A stretch of 64,000 bases of DNA, taken from the NCBI GenBank assembly GCA_002007465.1, contig LNAC01000108.1:3035550-3099549 (forward strand). The letters run 5' to 3'. Positions within the stretch are counted from its first letter, which is position 1. Every line of letters begins with the position of its first letter. This stretch comes from Ailurus styani (taxonomy: Eukaryota > Chordata > Mammalia > Carnivora > Ailuridae). A program made the translations under genes and the position numbers. The notes beneath the pieces were generated by a model that did not search any database, was not told where the DNA came from, and saw only the letters and a list, made by a program, of their open reading frames with translations. Below, in pieces: positions 49,401 to 61,449 of the stretch.

Positions 49401-52400
49401 GATATATGCGATGCGATAAATAAAGCCTATAAATAGCCTCATGTCAGTTCAAGCGAGTGTTACTGCCAAATTGAGCTTGGGCCAAACTTGAAAAAAAAAA
49501 TTTCACTCTTTGGAGCTTTTAGGACTTCAGAACTGTTGACAAGGGATTGAAGATGGCAGTTAAGGGCATGGCCTGACATAGCTACACACATCAGAAAGGA
49601 CTAGAGTGTGTGTCTGTGCACATATAAAACATGTTTATAAATATACCTATACATTTTACAGACACATACGTACACACACTGGAAAGCCTGGAAGGGGAGA
49701 AACCGAAGGGTCGACAGTAGTCACTTCTCCGTGGTAGGACTTCTTTTGCTTTTTGCCTACAGGCACTTTCAAAGTTAGCTACGATGTGTATTTTATTTAT
49801 GTACATCTATCACAGGCTTTGAAATCAAAGACCCAGGTTCCATTTTTGACTCTGCCACTCACTAGCTCTATGACTTTGGGCAAGTCACCTAACTTGTCTA
49901 AGCTTGGGCTCCTCCATTGATCAGAGATAACAGTGTATCTGCCTTCTGTGGTTGCCATCTTCTCTTCCTATAGCTAAATGGAGCCTCTCCCTCACGGCAA
50001 GGCCAAAAGGTGCTCTAGAAGCCAGACCAGACCTATTGAAGGCTCAGATCTACAAAACAAAGACAGGAGGCAAGGTCTTGATGCCAACATCTTGTGGCCA
50101 GGCCTATCACTGACCTGGGGCTGGGGCTTCTTCTCAAACAGGGCATCACACAAGGAAAAAAAAGTAAATGCAAACCCAAATCCAAGTACTGGACTCTTTC
50201 GAGAGCTGTCCGAGAGGCAGCAACATTCTTTCTTTTTTTTCCCCCAGCAACATTATTTCTTAATTCAATTGCTCCTTCTGTCCCCCCTTCTTGCTCCATT
50301 TCTCCCTGCAGGTCCCCTTGTTATCTGGAGGTATATCCCCAATATCTAGACCAGCGCTGTCCAACAGAACTTTCTGGGATGGCAGAAATGTTCTACAACT
50401 TCACTGCCTGAAACAGTAGCCACTGGCCACAATGAAACACTTGAAATGTTTCTAGAGCGAACAAGAAACTGGGTTTTTTATTTTATTTACCGAAATGAAA
50501 TGTAAATAGCCACATGTAGCCACCACAGTGAGCCGTGCAGATCTAAGTCTCGCTCCTCTTCCATAAGAATCCTCAGTCATCCACAGTCTACTCCAAATGG
50601 AGCTGTCCAGCTCTGCCTGAGCGCAGTCCTGCCACCGTCTACATTTCCACCAGACGTCCTGTGTTGATCCGTCCCAGGTAAAGCTGTCGTTGGACTGCTG
50701 GGCCCTCTCCCTGAGTTCTCCCTTGTCACCTGCACCTGCTCTGCACCACCAGCCCCGTGTGCAAACCTGCCATCTGCTCACCCTTCTCACTGGGCCCCCA
50801 GAGCCGATGGCCTCGTTCCCATGGCTGCCTTCCCCCAGGCCAGCCTCTCCTCACTTGTCCCTGCAAGAGTCCCCCACTACAGGATCTTCTCCCTTCTCCC
50901 TACCCAACTTTGTGTCTGGCGGTGGCCAGACCGAACTCTGGTTTCCTGTCTCCCTGCTCCAAAGCTTTCAGCATTGCACTGTTGCCTGCAGGTTAAGATA
51001 CAAACTGGTCGAACTGGCAGATGAGGCCCTTTGCAAACTGGCCCTCCGCCCCAGCTCGCGGCTCCACCACCTAGAAACAGCCCCATCAAAACAGCCACAA
51101 TGGCCAGGTTCACCACATGCACTAGCCTCATGCCTACCCCCAGGGGAAGCCTCTCTCCCTCACAAAGCCCCACTCCCACCGAAGCTCCACTCCCACTGCC
51201 ACGCTAGTCCTCAGCCTCATTCTGACTTCTGAAGGCCTTCTTGTCCACAGAACTTGTATGGCCCTTTAAGAGAAATTAGTCTGTTCGGGGAAAGAAGACC
51301 TGGGCTTTGGAATAAAACAGCCCTGGCTTTGTCACTGGCTCCACCCATTACCTCGTATGAAACCTCAAGCAAATTACTTTGTTTCCTCATTTGTAAAATG
51401 CAGATGACACCACTGAACTTACAGAGAAGCCAAAGGAATAATCAAATGAAATCTAAGTGGGCCAAGAGCCTAGCACAAAGCCTGGTACACAGCAGAAGTA
51501 CAGGAACTGTTAGTGCTTTTCCCTCTTCCACTTTTTTCCCCAGCTCCAACACTCCTAACCCCCCACTGCTCTGATCATCAAGCCTATCATTTATCAAGTA
51601 CACTCTAATCGCTAGGGATTCTCCTAAGTGCTTCCCCTGTTATTTCCGATTATTGGCTTCTTTTTGCAAATAAGGGTGCTGAGGCCCACAGCAGAGAGCA
51701 GCCACGCCCAAGGACACAGAACCAAGTGACATTAAAACCAAATCTGCCTGCCTCCACAGTCTCCCCCTCTGCAAGCGTGAGCATATCTTCAACGAAACTA
51801 TCAGCTCGTAGAGGTAAGTTCTCTATGAGCCTGTCTGGATAACAAAGCAAAAGTACTACCATGGTGTCCACTGGGTGTGTGGGTGTGTGGCTGTCACTGC
51901 TGGGTGGAGACCACGTCCTACCCTTGCTGAGCATCTAATAGACAGGTCTGGGAGGACCCTTCCTATCTTCTCAGCTACTGGCCTTCGAATTCCTTTTCCA
52001 GAACACTAGAAGAACCAACAAAAACACGGAGCAAAATACCTGATGATTCAAAATACCTGATGATTCAAAACACCTGACCATTCAAACAGTGAGTGAGCTG
52101 GTTCAGTGCTTATCAGTGACCCTGTGCTGTGTACACTGAGGGGGCCAGGCCATGCGCTCTCGCAGCCTAAGACGGCAACGCATACTGGCAAGAGATACAT
52201 TCAAATGACAGGGAGATAAACAGATCCAAATCCAACTACCCAGAATCCAAGTCAGGCTGTGTTAATGATGACAGTGATAGTACTATTATCGTGAATAATA
52301 TTAATAGCAAATACTTAGGGCTTACTACACGCAGGAATGGTTTTAAATGCTCTCCATTTATTTAATCTTCACAGCTACTCCAGCAGGTAAGTGCTGTTAT

Positions 52401-53601
52401 TACCTGCACAGACCAGAAAGTAAATACAAAGAGGTTAAGTAGCTTGTCCCAGAACACACACAGATAATAAATGGCCCAGCCAGGATTCAGACCCAGGGAA
52501 TTTGGGTCCAGCGTTTGTGCTCGTAACCGGTAAACTGTATTACCTATCAGAAAAACGTGAAGTTCATGGGCGCCTGGGTGGCTCAGTGGGTTAAAGCCTC
52601 TGCCTTCAGCTCAGGTCATGATCTCAGGGTCCTGGGATTGAGGCCCACATCAGGCTCTCTGCTCAGCAGGGAGACTGCTTCCTCCTCTCTCTCTGCCTGC
52701 CTCTCAGCCTACTTGTGATCTCTCTCCCTCTGTGAAATAAATAAATAAAATCTTAAAAAAAAAAAAAAAAAAGAAAAACGTGAAGTTCAGAAAGCATTTC
52801 TGGCAGAAGAAACAATTTCAGTACAAAGATATGGCATTATGGTATCCTCAGAAAAAAGGAATAGTAAATAGGATAAATAAGTAGAAAGGAAAAGTTTTGT
52901 TTGAGAAGCATTAGAGGAGACGGAAGGGTTAGGGCTCAAGCATTAAATTCAAACCGACAGCTGGAGTTCTGATCTCAACTCGTGTCACTGACCGGTGAGT
53001 GATCACAGGCATGTTACCTACCCTCTCTGAGCCTCAATCTCTCCATCTGAGAAATGGACATCCTCTTACTGTACTTTTGTGGCACAGTGTGAGCCCCACA
53101 GACCCATAGTAAGCACTTAATAAATGGTAACTGCTAATAATAATAATGATAGTTCACAGTAATACATTTTTATAAACAAATTTTTATTTTAAAGGATTTG
53201 TTAGTAACACATATACACTAGTAATATATGACCAAAGTGTTAAAACTTTTTTTTTTAAGATTTTATTTATTTATTTGACAGAGAGAGAGAGATTACAAGT
53301 AGGCAGAGAGGCAGGCAGAGAGACAGGGAGAGGAGGAAGCAGGCTCCCTGCTGAGCAGAGAGCCTGATGCGGGCCTCGATCCCAGGACGCTGAGATCATG
53401 ACCTGAGCCGAAAGCAGAGGATTTAACCCACTGAGCCACCCAGGCGCCCCAAAATGTTAAAACTTTGATTACCATGTAGAGTTTGGATTTTACTCTAGGA
53501 TAAAGGGAAGCTTGGGAGTGCCTGACTGGCTGTTGGAAGAGCAGGCAACTCTTGATCTTGGGGTCATGAGTTTGAGCCCTGTGTGGGGCATGGTGTTTAT
53601 T

Positions 53602-53632
<31 letters not shown>

Positions 53633-56600
53633 AAGGCGGGGGAGCTACGTAAATAGCGCACAATGCAGGAAATTCTGGAGAGAAACCCCTAACACCGGGC
53701 ACCCAGCATTACAAAAAATGAAAAGAATCAATTTTTCCTATTTCAGCCTAGCCACCACCCAAACAGTTCTGTTACTTTCTTAAAAGTCGAATAACTATGC
53801 TTCTTCCTTTTCTCTTCTTTTCTTTTCTTTCTTAGGACATCTCTAAAAACACATCCTGTGCCCTGCAAACCAACCAGCCCTGGATTCAAACTCTAATCTG
53901 CACCCTGTGCAAATCCAACTTAGGTTGGCAAGGGCTACCCCATGACCAGTTCAGCTTTCAAGGAGGAAGACTCCAGTGTAACCACTTCACAGCATCAGGT
54001 TGTAGTGGTGACAGACTGTTGGACAGATGACGTGACTTTTTCCCTCCAGGTTCTCCCTTCGCTGGACCTTCTGTGAACTGTCTGTGGCCTGGCGATAAAG
54101 CTAAAAGAGAAGTGGCAAGAGCAAACCAGGAAGGGAAGGAAGAGGAGTTCAGAGCATGCTCAGAGAGGAAGGGGGCTACTCACGTGACTAAGCACTTCAG
54201 GGGATGAACTGCCTGGGCCTCTAAAGCTCAAAGCCACAGACATCTTTTGAGCACCTACTGATGTGCAAGGCATTCAGGCTGGCATTTGGGGCGGGGGGGG
54301 GGGGATGCAAAAATGCTAAGAACAGCACGTTCAAGCTTGTAAAAATGTAGCTGAATGAGCAGTCAACAAAGATGAAAACGCAAAGGGCTTTATCCAAAAA
54401 TTACAAGCAGTCAAGTTTGAAGAAGAGGAAATGAAGGTGAGTTGGGGCAGATAAGACTAGATAAGAGGGAGCTGAAGCCAGGCTGTGTAGGACTTGAACT
54501 GCCATGTGGACACCAGGAAGTGGCACAACACTCAAGTTCGCATACAAAATAGTAGGGTACGATAAGATAAAAGTTAGAGTCTAAGGAGATCCCTACGGAG
54601 AAGGCTTAAGGTTAGGAAGGCTTGTAAGGAAGCCACTGGGTTCATTCAGGTAAGAGGCTACTTACATGAACTATAGGACTTTAAATTTTTTTTTAATTTT
54701 CCAAAAATTTTTAAATTGCAGAAAAAGAATGGACAGAATGTGATTACTAGAAGAGGAGAGGGAAGAGTCCAGGGTGATCGAGGTTTTTAGTGACTGTATT
54801 AACAGAAAAGAAACCGGAGGGAGGGCAGAAGAAAGATGACACGAGAGTAGTTACCTGGAAGAAACCAGCCTAGGAAAGGCCCTGAAGAGAGCAGCCAGTT
54901 CCTAAGCTCTGGGAAGTGGGCATTTGCAATTCCTGAATGTGTTTCCCCAACAAAAGCACCTCTAAATAATTCAGAGGTTCTTTCCCTCCCTCTCCCTCTC
55001 TGACCCTCTCCTCAAATAAATGCATAAATTTTTAAAAGTAAATGAATAAAGGGGCGCCTGAGTGTCTCAGTCAGTAAAGCATCCAACTTGGGCTCAGACC
55101 ATGATCTCGGGGTCCTGGGATCCAGCTCCGTGCTCAGCTCTGCCTGTCCCTCTCCCTCGACCCCTCCCCCAACTCGTGCTCTCTCTCTCTCTCTCTCTCT
55201 TGCGCGCTCTCTCTCTCTCTCTCTCTCTAATAAATAAAAAATATTTAAATAAATAAATAAATAGGGCGCCTGGGTGGCTCAGTCATTAAGCATCTGCCTT
55301 CGGGCTCAGGTCACGATCCCAGGACCCTGGGATCCAGCCCTGCATCGGGCTTCCTGCTTCCAGCAGGGAGTCTGCTTCTCCCTCTCCCTCTGCCTGCTGC
55401 TCCCCTGTTCATGCTCTTTCTCTGTCAAATAAATAAATAAAATCTTTAATTAATTAACTAATTAATTCAGGGGTGACCTTCTAGGAGGCAAACATTCGTT
55501 CTCCTAGTATAGATGGAGGAAAGGAAAGTCAAGAGACACATCTAATATCATACCAAGGAGAAATAGGAAAATAAAAATTAAAATATTCAGGCCACTTAGC
55601 CACACACTTTGTGCAAATCCTCATCATTCATCCAGTTTCGGCTAGCCTAAGCATCATCGGTGGTAAAGCCTACAAATTTATTACAGTGTATTTTAAGCAG
55701 CAAAGAAAACATGCAAGTCAGCCAGCTTCTATGTTCCAACACTGTCTTCCCTCCAATAAATACTGATGCCTCTACTCCTGAACCTTCTGTCCCTGAGGAT
55801 TTTTCTGTGCAGAGCTCTACTTCTAAATGAATGTTTGTGGGTCACTTCCCTTGCTCTAGACTCCCACTGTAGAATTCCAACACAAACTGTTTTCTGAGGG
55901 AAAGAAAAGTCTTGGGGGGGAGGGGGCTCCCCTGTTCTAGGAACAAACACAAGTTTAAATGGGACAAAGAGGGAAAATGGAGAAGCGAACAACAAAAGGA
56001 GGAAGAAAAAGGAGCACAGTTCTCTTTTGTTTAAAGAAACGAGGTGATTCAAACTCATTTGCTTAGGAGCCGGTGGAGCTTCCCGCAAAGGTAGAGAGAG
56101 AGGACGGGCGATGCTCCTACCTGCAGAAACATCTAAGAGAATTCCTTTTCTCCATGAGAAAAGGATATGTTGGTCACACAGATTTTACTTATCGAAAGAG
56201 GGGGGTCTGGGGAGGACTGACCATCCCAGGCGCTATTTTTCCAACATTCTCTCTGGCTTCTACCCTAGTGATCTAGGGTACCCTTTAGGCTGCCCTGAGA
56301 TATAAATAGCATTCATTTCCTTTCTCAGGCCAGACAGACTTTAATGCTTTGTTTCCTGGGTCCGGGGGGGAAAAAATACTCACAGCACATCTCATTTGAA
56401 ATTTGAGTTACTACAAACCTGCCTCGCTTTGAATCAACCGTGGAAATAAGAAAACCACTTCAAAAGACCAAAATTTGTTTATTACCACTTTGTTAAATCA
56501 GCCCAGAAGAGCCCCAATGGGACTTCTGAGTAGTTCTTTCCCTTTCTAGCGCATACCTCAGAATCTTCCAGAACACAGCTCCAGGTCCTTGCATGTGCCC

Positions 56601-59600
56601 AGGATGAAATGCAGGTGAACGTTTTACACAAGGACAGGGATGAGGACAGAGGACTATGCAGGATCCCCCAAGGGGCTTTCTGGATAAGAGCACCTTCACT
56701 TGCTGAATAAGAATAAGAAGGCATTTGTCCTTATTTCTTTTTAAGTAAAGAAAAAGCTCCATAGAGAAGAACAAATAAGTGAAGAAGCAGAAAAGCCCCC
56801 ACTTGTAAGAGCTACTTGTCTGAGGCCAGTGCAATTTCTTAGCCCAAGAGAATCAGATGAACAGGCTACCACTCCACCAGCAGCCCACAACATTTCAACA
56901 CCACATCTGTCAGACCCCTCTGTTAGACTGTCAGCTCCTTGAGGGAGCCCTGTTTCTCCTGAAGTGCCTCCCGAGTAGCATTTTAAAGCAGCCTTTTGCC
57001 TCGGGTTGGTTCCTCAGGCTATCAGGAAGTGGGTATTTTGATCATATGCATATCGGAAGAACCCAATCCACTACCTGTTTCCCTTGGGGCCTGGGCTATC
57101 CAGAACACCCAGAGGAGGCCCAAAGAATGACTCTCTCTGAGGCCAGAGCAACTCTGGAGACAGAGATGAGAGACAGAACTGGGGGTTGGTGCCATCTCTT
57201 ACCAATTCTAACTGGGGGCTTGGTGCCATCTCTTACCAATTCTACCATGAGCAACTTAGCAATTAATAGCGTAACCCCACTTACTGTAGGTACTATGATG
57301 GGGCCAAATCATTTTAAACCAAAAATAAAATCAAAACCTTGACAATAATTCCTCACCAGCAGGTGACTAGGTTTTGTTTTTGGAACGGAAACGAAGGATT
57401 CTGAGATCCTGCACATGTATCACCCAGGGGCAGATAAACTGGCTTCTGAGCTGTCCTGTCTTCTCTCCTGAAGACCTCGCTCCACTTAGGGAACAAAGCA
57501 CTCCAGCAAGCTGGCGGCTGGCATGCTGGCCGAGAACACACAACCCACCTCCTTCTGTAGCCACTGGGCCTGTTCTCAATCGTAGGCTCTCACCAGCCCC
57601 AGCACCACAGCCTAGAATGTCATGGGAACTGAAGCAACAGCTGCGTCAAGATCAGTACTTCAAGTGAGATGAGATAAGCCCAAGAAAGATGCAAACTGTC
57701 GGCACCCTCAGGCGCCTCAACTGTGCCTTGTGGCAGCTGCAGTGAAGGAAAAGCATAAGCACTAAGGAAGTCCTCTGCTCACACAATTTCCTCTCATTTT
57801 ACAAACTTTGTGCAACATGCTATCCCCACCCTCCTTACCCCAGCCCCTCAGAGTTTCCAAGCCTTATAAGAGCAAGTGGAGTGCTGGCCCACACTTAACA
57901 CAGCTACTTGACAGACTCTTCATCTTTCGCAAATGGCTGAGAAGAGGGGCACGAATGGGTACCAGTGGTCATGCCAGAGCTCACACGTAACTGGTGCTGC
58001 ATAGGCACACCCAGGAGAAAAACAAACCAGAGGGCCCTTGCAGAAAATCCAGGAGCTGGACAGAAAATACAGGTCTGCAGGTCCTCCCAAAGCACCAGAC
58101 TGACGCACACTTCAGCCCTGGGCCTCTCGCTTTTCAAAAGACTACCTCCTGCTCAACAATTGGCCTTTTGTGCTGCACAACATTCCCCAGTAAGAGTTCG
58201 GTTTAAAAAATCTAGTCCCTTTCACCTGTAACCTCATCTTGGCCTCCAGTCAAGGGTAGGCAGGGCTCTCTTGGACTCCAGATCGGTGCACAGCCCCATC
58301 TATCACACGGGCCGAAGACCGACAAGAGAGCCAGGCAGCCCCAATACACATACCCTTCCTCGCCCAAAGGAAGGCTCCGTCATGGCAAGCGCACCCCCAA
58401 CACAAGCCAAACACGCAAGGTCAGGATGGAGAAACTGAGGCCCAGAGAGGGGCAGCGACTGGCCCCAGGTCACACAGCGAGTCAGGAACGGAGCTCTACT
58501 GCAACCCCAGCCTCCGGATTCCTGAGTACCACACAGCCATCCGCCTGCCCTCAACCACGCCGGCGAAGAATAATATCCCCACGGAACTTCAGTCCCAGCG
58601 TCCCCGCCTCCGAAGGGCCAGGACCTTGGTCTTTGCCCCGTGCGTCCACCGGCCAAACCGCAGACCGTGCCCGCCCGAGGGCCGGGCCCGCCCCCGCCCC
58701 CGCTCCCTGCCCCGAGCCCCAGCCCAGCTACCACAGCCCGCCAAAGACCTGCAGAGTCGCAGTCCCGAGAGCCGGCGGCGGCGGACATTTCCCTGCCTGC
58801 TTCTTCAAGCTCTTCATCACGCCGCCCGCACCGCCCCACCCGCTCCGCCCCCACAGGGGCCCGCCCCGCGTGTCACCTCGGCCAATCGGAGGCCGATCTT
58901 CTTCATAGCCCCGCCCCCTACACAGAAATGCGCCCGCCCCGCAGCCGCACCTCCTCCAATCCCCACCACCCGTTTCGAGACCGATACCTGCCTCCGCCAA
59001 TTCCGACGCAGGGCGGCCCGGGGCCTGGAGGCGAGTTCCAACAGAGCGGCGTGGGCGGCTCGGGCTCCGGCCGGGTGCACCTGTATCGAGACAGCCACAG
59101 GAACTCAGGATCCGGAGTCGCAGGGTCGAAACCTGTGGCGGGGACATGAAGGGACTGCTGAGCCATGGGCTTGAAGGGCTGGTTCCACCTCTGCGTGACT
59201 ATGCCCGTGAGCAAGTCGCTCAGCCTCCCGGGAGGGTCTCTAAGCCCGGTTCCCTGCGCACTCCGTGCGTTTCAGATTCAAATGCAGTAATAAATGTGAA
59301 AACGGCTAGATCCGCGCCACTCCTCCGTGATAACTATGCGCCAGTGTCTGTACTTCCTATGTGTATTACTCCTTAATCCTCACAACTAACCTCAGGAGGT
59401 AGGGAACTATTATCCCACGGCAGCTGAGCTCAGAGACCTTAAGTCTAAGGTCACGGTGTGGGAATTCAAATAACAGTCAGTGGTAAGGAGTGGGCTGGGT
59501 GCTTTAATTGCCCATAATCTCTGTCAGCGACTTGTAAACTACTCCAAATAAACACACACTAAGTAAAAGCAGCGTGCTTGCTCTGGGACATGCCTTCAAG

Positions 59601-61418
59601 ACAAGTCCTCTCAAAGACAAGTCCTCTGGTTCCCCCTTAACCAGATTGCCACTCCTTCCTACAAATTCTTGGGCGGTTCTGCCTCTCACTCAAACCCAGT
59701 TCTGTCTCAGCCCCAAACGCTTTTGGACTCCTATGCTCTTGTGCCTGCTCTTGTAAAACTGCACGAACCTGATCTAACTGAATTGGATTTGCAAGAGCAT
59801 CATAAATGAAGAAATTTGGGTTCCAGACCCCAATGTGACACCACCAGACACAGCTTTTAACTTCTTTTCAGCATTTACATACTGTTAACCCATCCTGGGC
59901 CTCATCTGATCCTCACAAAACTTGGAGGAGTAGGGAAGGCGGGTTCATATCTCCATTGTACAAATGATAAAGCCAAGGCCTAACGAAATAAAACATACTG
60001 TTCACATTCATGACTAGGAAGTGGCAGAGCTGGGATCTGAACAGAAAACTCTGGACCCCATGGGGATGAGTTAGAAACTGGGGTTCCAAATCTCATCATA
60101 TTACTTCAATTGATGAATGACCTTGGGTAAGTTACTTACCTTCTCTATGTCAGTTTACTCATCTATAAAACAGGATATCTACTCTTTGGTATTGCTCAAA
60201 AGACAGAACAGGAGAACATGGTTGGTGTGCATTGTCTAGATGTCTAGAAAAATGTCTGGGACATAGTAGGTGCTCATTTCATTAGCTACTTCTTTTCTCT
60301 AACTGGTTTCTTGACCAAGGTAGTTCTACTCCCTGGCCTTTTGTGCTGCACATTATCCACCACGGATTGGGTAGAGAAAACCTATTTCCTTTCACCTTTC
60401 ACCTCACACCTCATCCTGGACTCCAGTCCCTTTATCTGTAAAATGCAAGGGTTGGGCTGGTAGACACCCAAGAGCCTTCAGCAGTGAGAGTCCCCTCTTC
60501 CCCGGGCCCCTCCCTGAGGAAGTCCACATGGGATGACTGCTCAGAGAAGAACTTGATTCAGTGCAGGTTCCTGCTGGTTGTCCCGAGTGTGGGCCCCAGA
60601 AGGCAGAGCAGGGAAGACAACCAATAGACACACACTTAAGCCTTAAACAACGAAGTCATCCTTGACTCCAATCTCTCTATCCTCACGTCAGCCTCAATCT
60701 CTGTTCTTCTATTCAACATACATCCATGAAGTATCTACTAAGTGCCAGGCACAGTTCTAACCACTGGGGGTAAAGTGTGAACACAACTCAAACTCACTGT
60801 CCCCAGAGGAACCTTCATTCCCTTCAGTTTGAAATCTCCAGTGCACCCCCTGCTCCCCATCCCCATTACCAGGCCCTAGCAGGAGCCTCAGTTTTGTTTT
60901 GTTTTGTTTTAAGATTTATTTATTGGGGGGGGTAGAGGAAAAGAGAATCTTAAGCAGTGTCCCTGCTGAGTGTAGAGCTGGACCTGGGGCTTGATCTCAC
61001 GACCCTGAGATCAGGACCACAGCTAAAACCAACAGACAGGCCCTCAACTGACTGAGCTACCCAGGCGCCCCTCCAAGCCCAAGTATTTTACTCCTGAACC
61101 CCTGCAATACACTTCCATTGAACTCCTGGCTCTCAGCTCTCCCCTTCAGCACCAGTTGCCAGAGGAACTTTTCCTACATGCAAATCCTACCTTGTCATTC
61201 CTTTGTTTAAAACTCCTACAGCGGGGCGCCTGGGTGGCTCAGTGGGTTAAAGCCTCTGCCTTCAGCTCAGGTCATGATCTCAGGGTCCTGGGATCCAGGC
61301 CCGCATCAGGCTCCCTGCTTGGTGGGGAGCCTGCTTCCTCCTCTCTCTCTGCCTGCCTCTCAGCCTACTTGTGATCTCTCTCTCTCTGTCAAATAAATAA
61401 ATAAAATCTTTTAAAAAA

Positions 61419-61449
<31 letters not shown>

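Larger units (their letters stand above)
40840..58748 (-). other. INPP5B: INPP5B intron 1 of the short isoform (17.9 kb)
   Basis: Contains L2 fragments with an inserted DNA-transposon relic (41.86-42.80 kb), an L1 ORF2 3' part (43.09-43.97 kb), a truncated L1 on the minus strand (46.05-46.56 kb), many Can-SINEs, MIR relics, and short tandem repeats at 52032 and 57177. No coding exon or RNA gene is supported; the 180-codon frame at 50690-51232 has no recognisable family and uses repeat-like sequence. Confidence 0.75.
58550..59150. promoter_or_regulatory. INPP5B: CpG island, probable internal promoter of the short INPP5B isoform
   Basis: Strongly GC- and CpG-rich. It has GC boxes on the upstream side of the ATG (CCCGCCCCG 58860-58868, CCCCGCCCCC 58909-58918) and inverted CCAAT at about 58882. 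No TATA box. It overlaps the PH-isoform exon at 58992-59132, so promoter and splice donor lie within about 200 bp. Confidence 0.7.

Noticed and set aside
50690..51232. 180-codon plus-strand open frame rich in Ser/Pro/Leu
   Set aside because: Composition is low complexity and part of it looks L2-derived; no domain or conserved motif is visible.
58789..58854. N-terminal extension of the short INPP5B isoform upstream of 58788
   Set aside because: The frame is open and partly conserved, but its upstream initiator is GTG, not ATG, so the ATG at 58788 was kept.
59081..59132. 52-bp version of the PH-domain exon ending at a GT donor (59080-59079)
   Set aside because: Joining its phase to the 40839 exon gives an immediate TGA. 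It could only skip to 38711, for which I have no support.
58426..59174. Long plus-strand frames across the CpG island
   Set aside because: GC-rich DNA lacks stop codons by composition; they are antisense to the INPP5B first exons.
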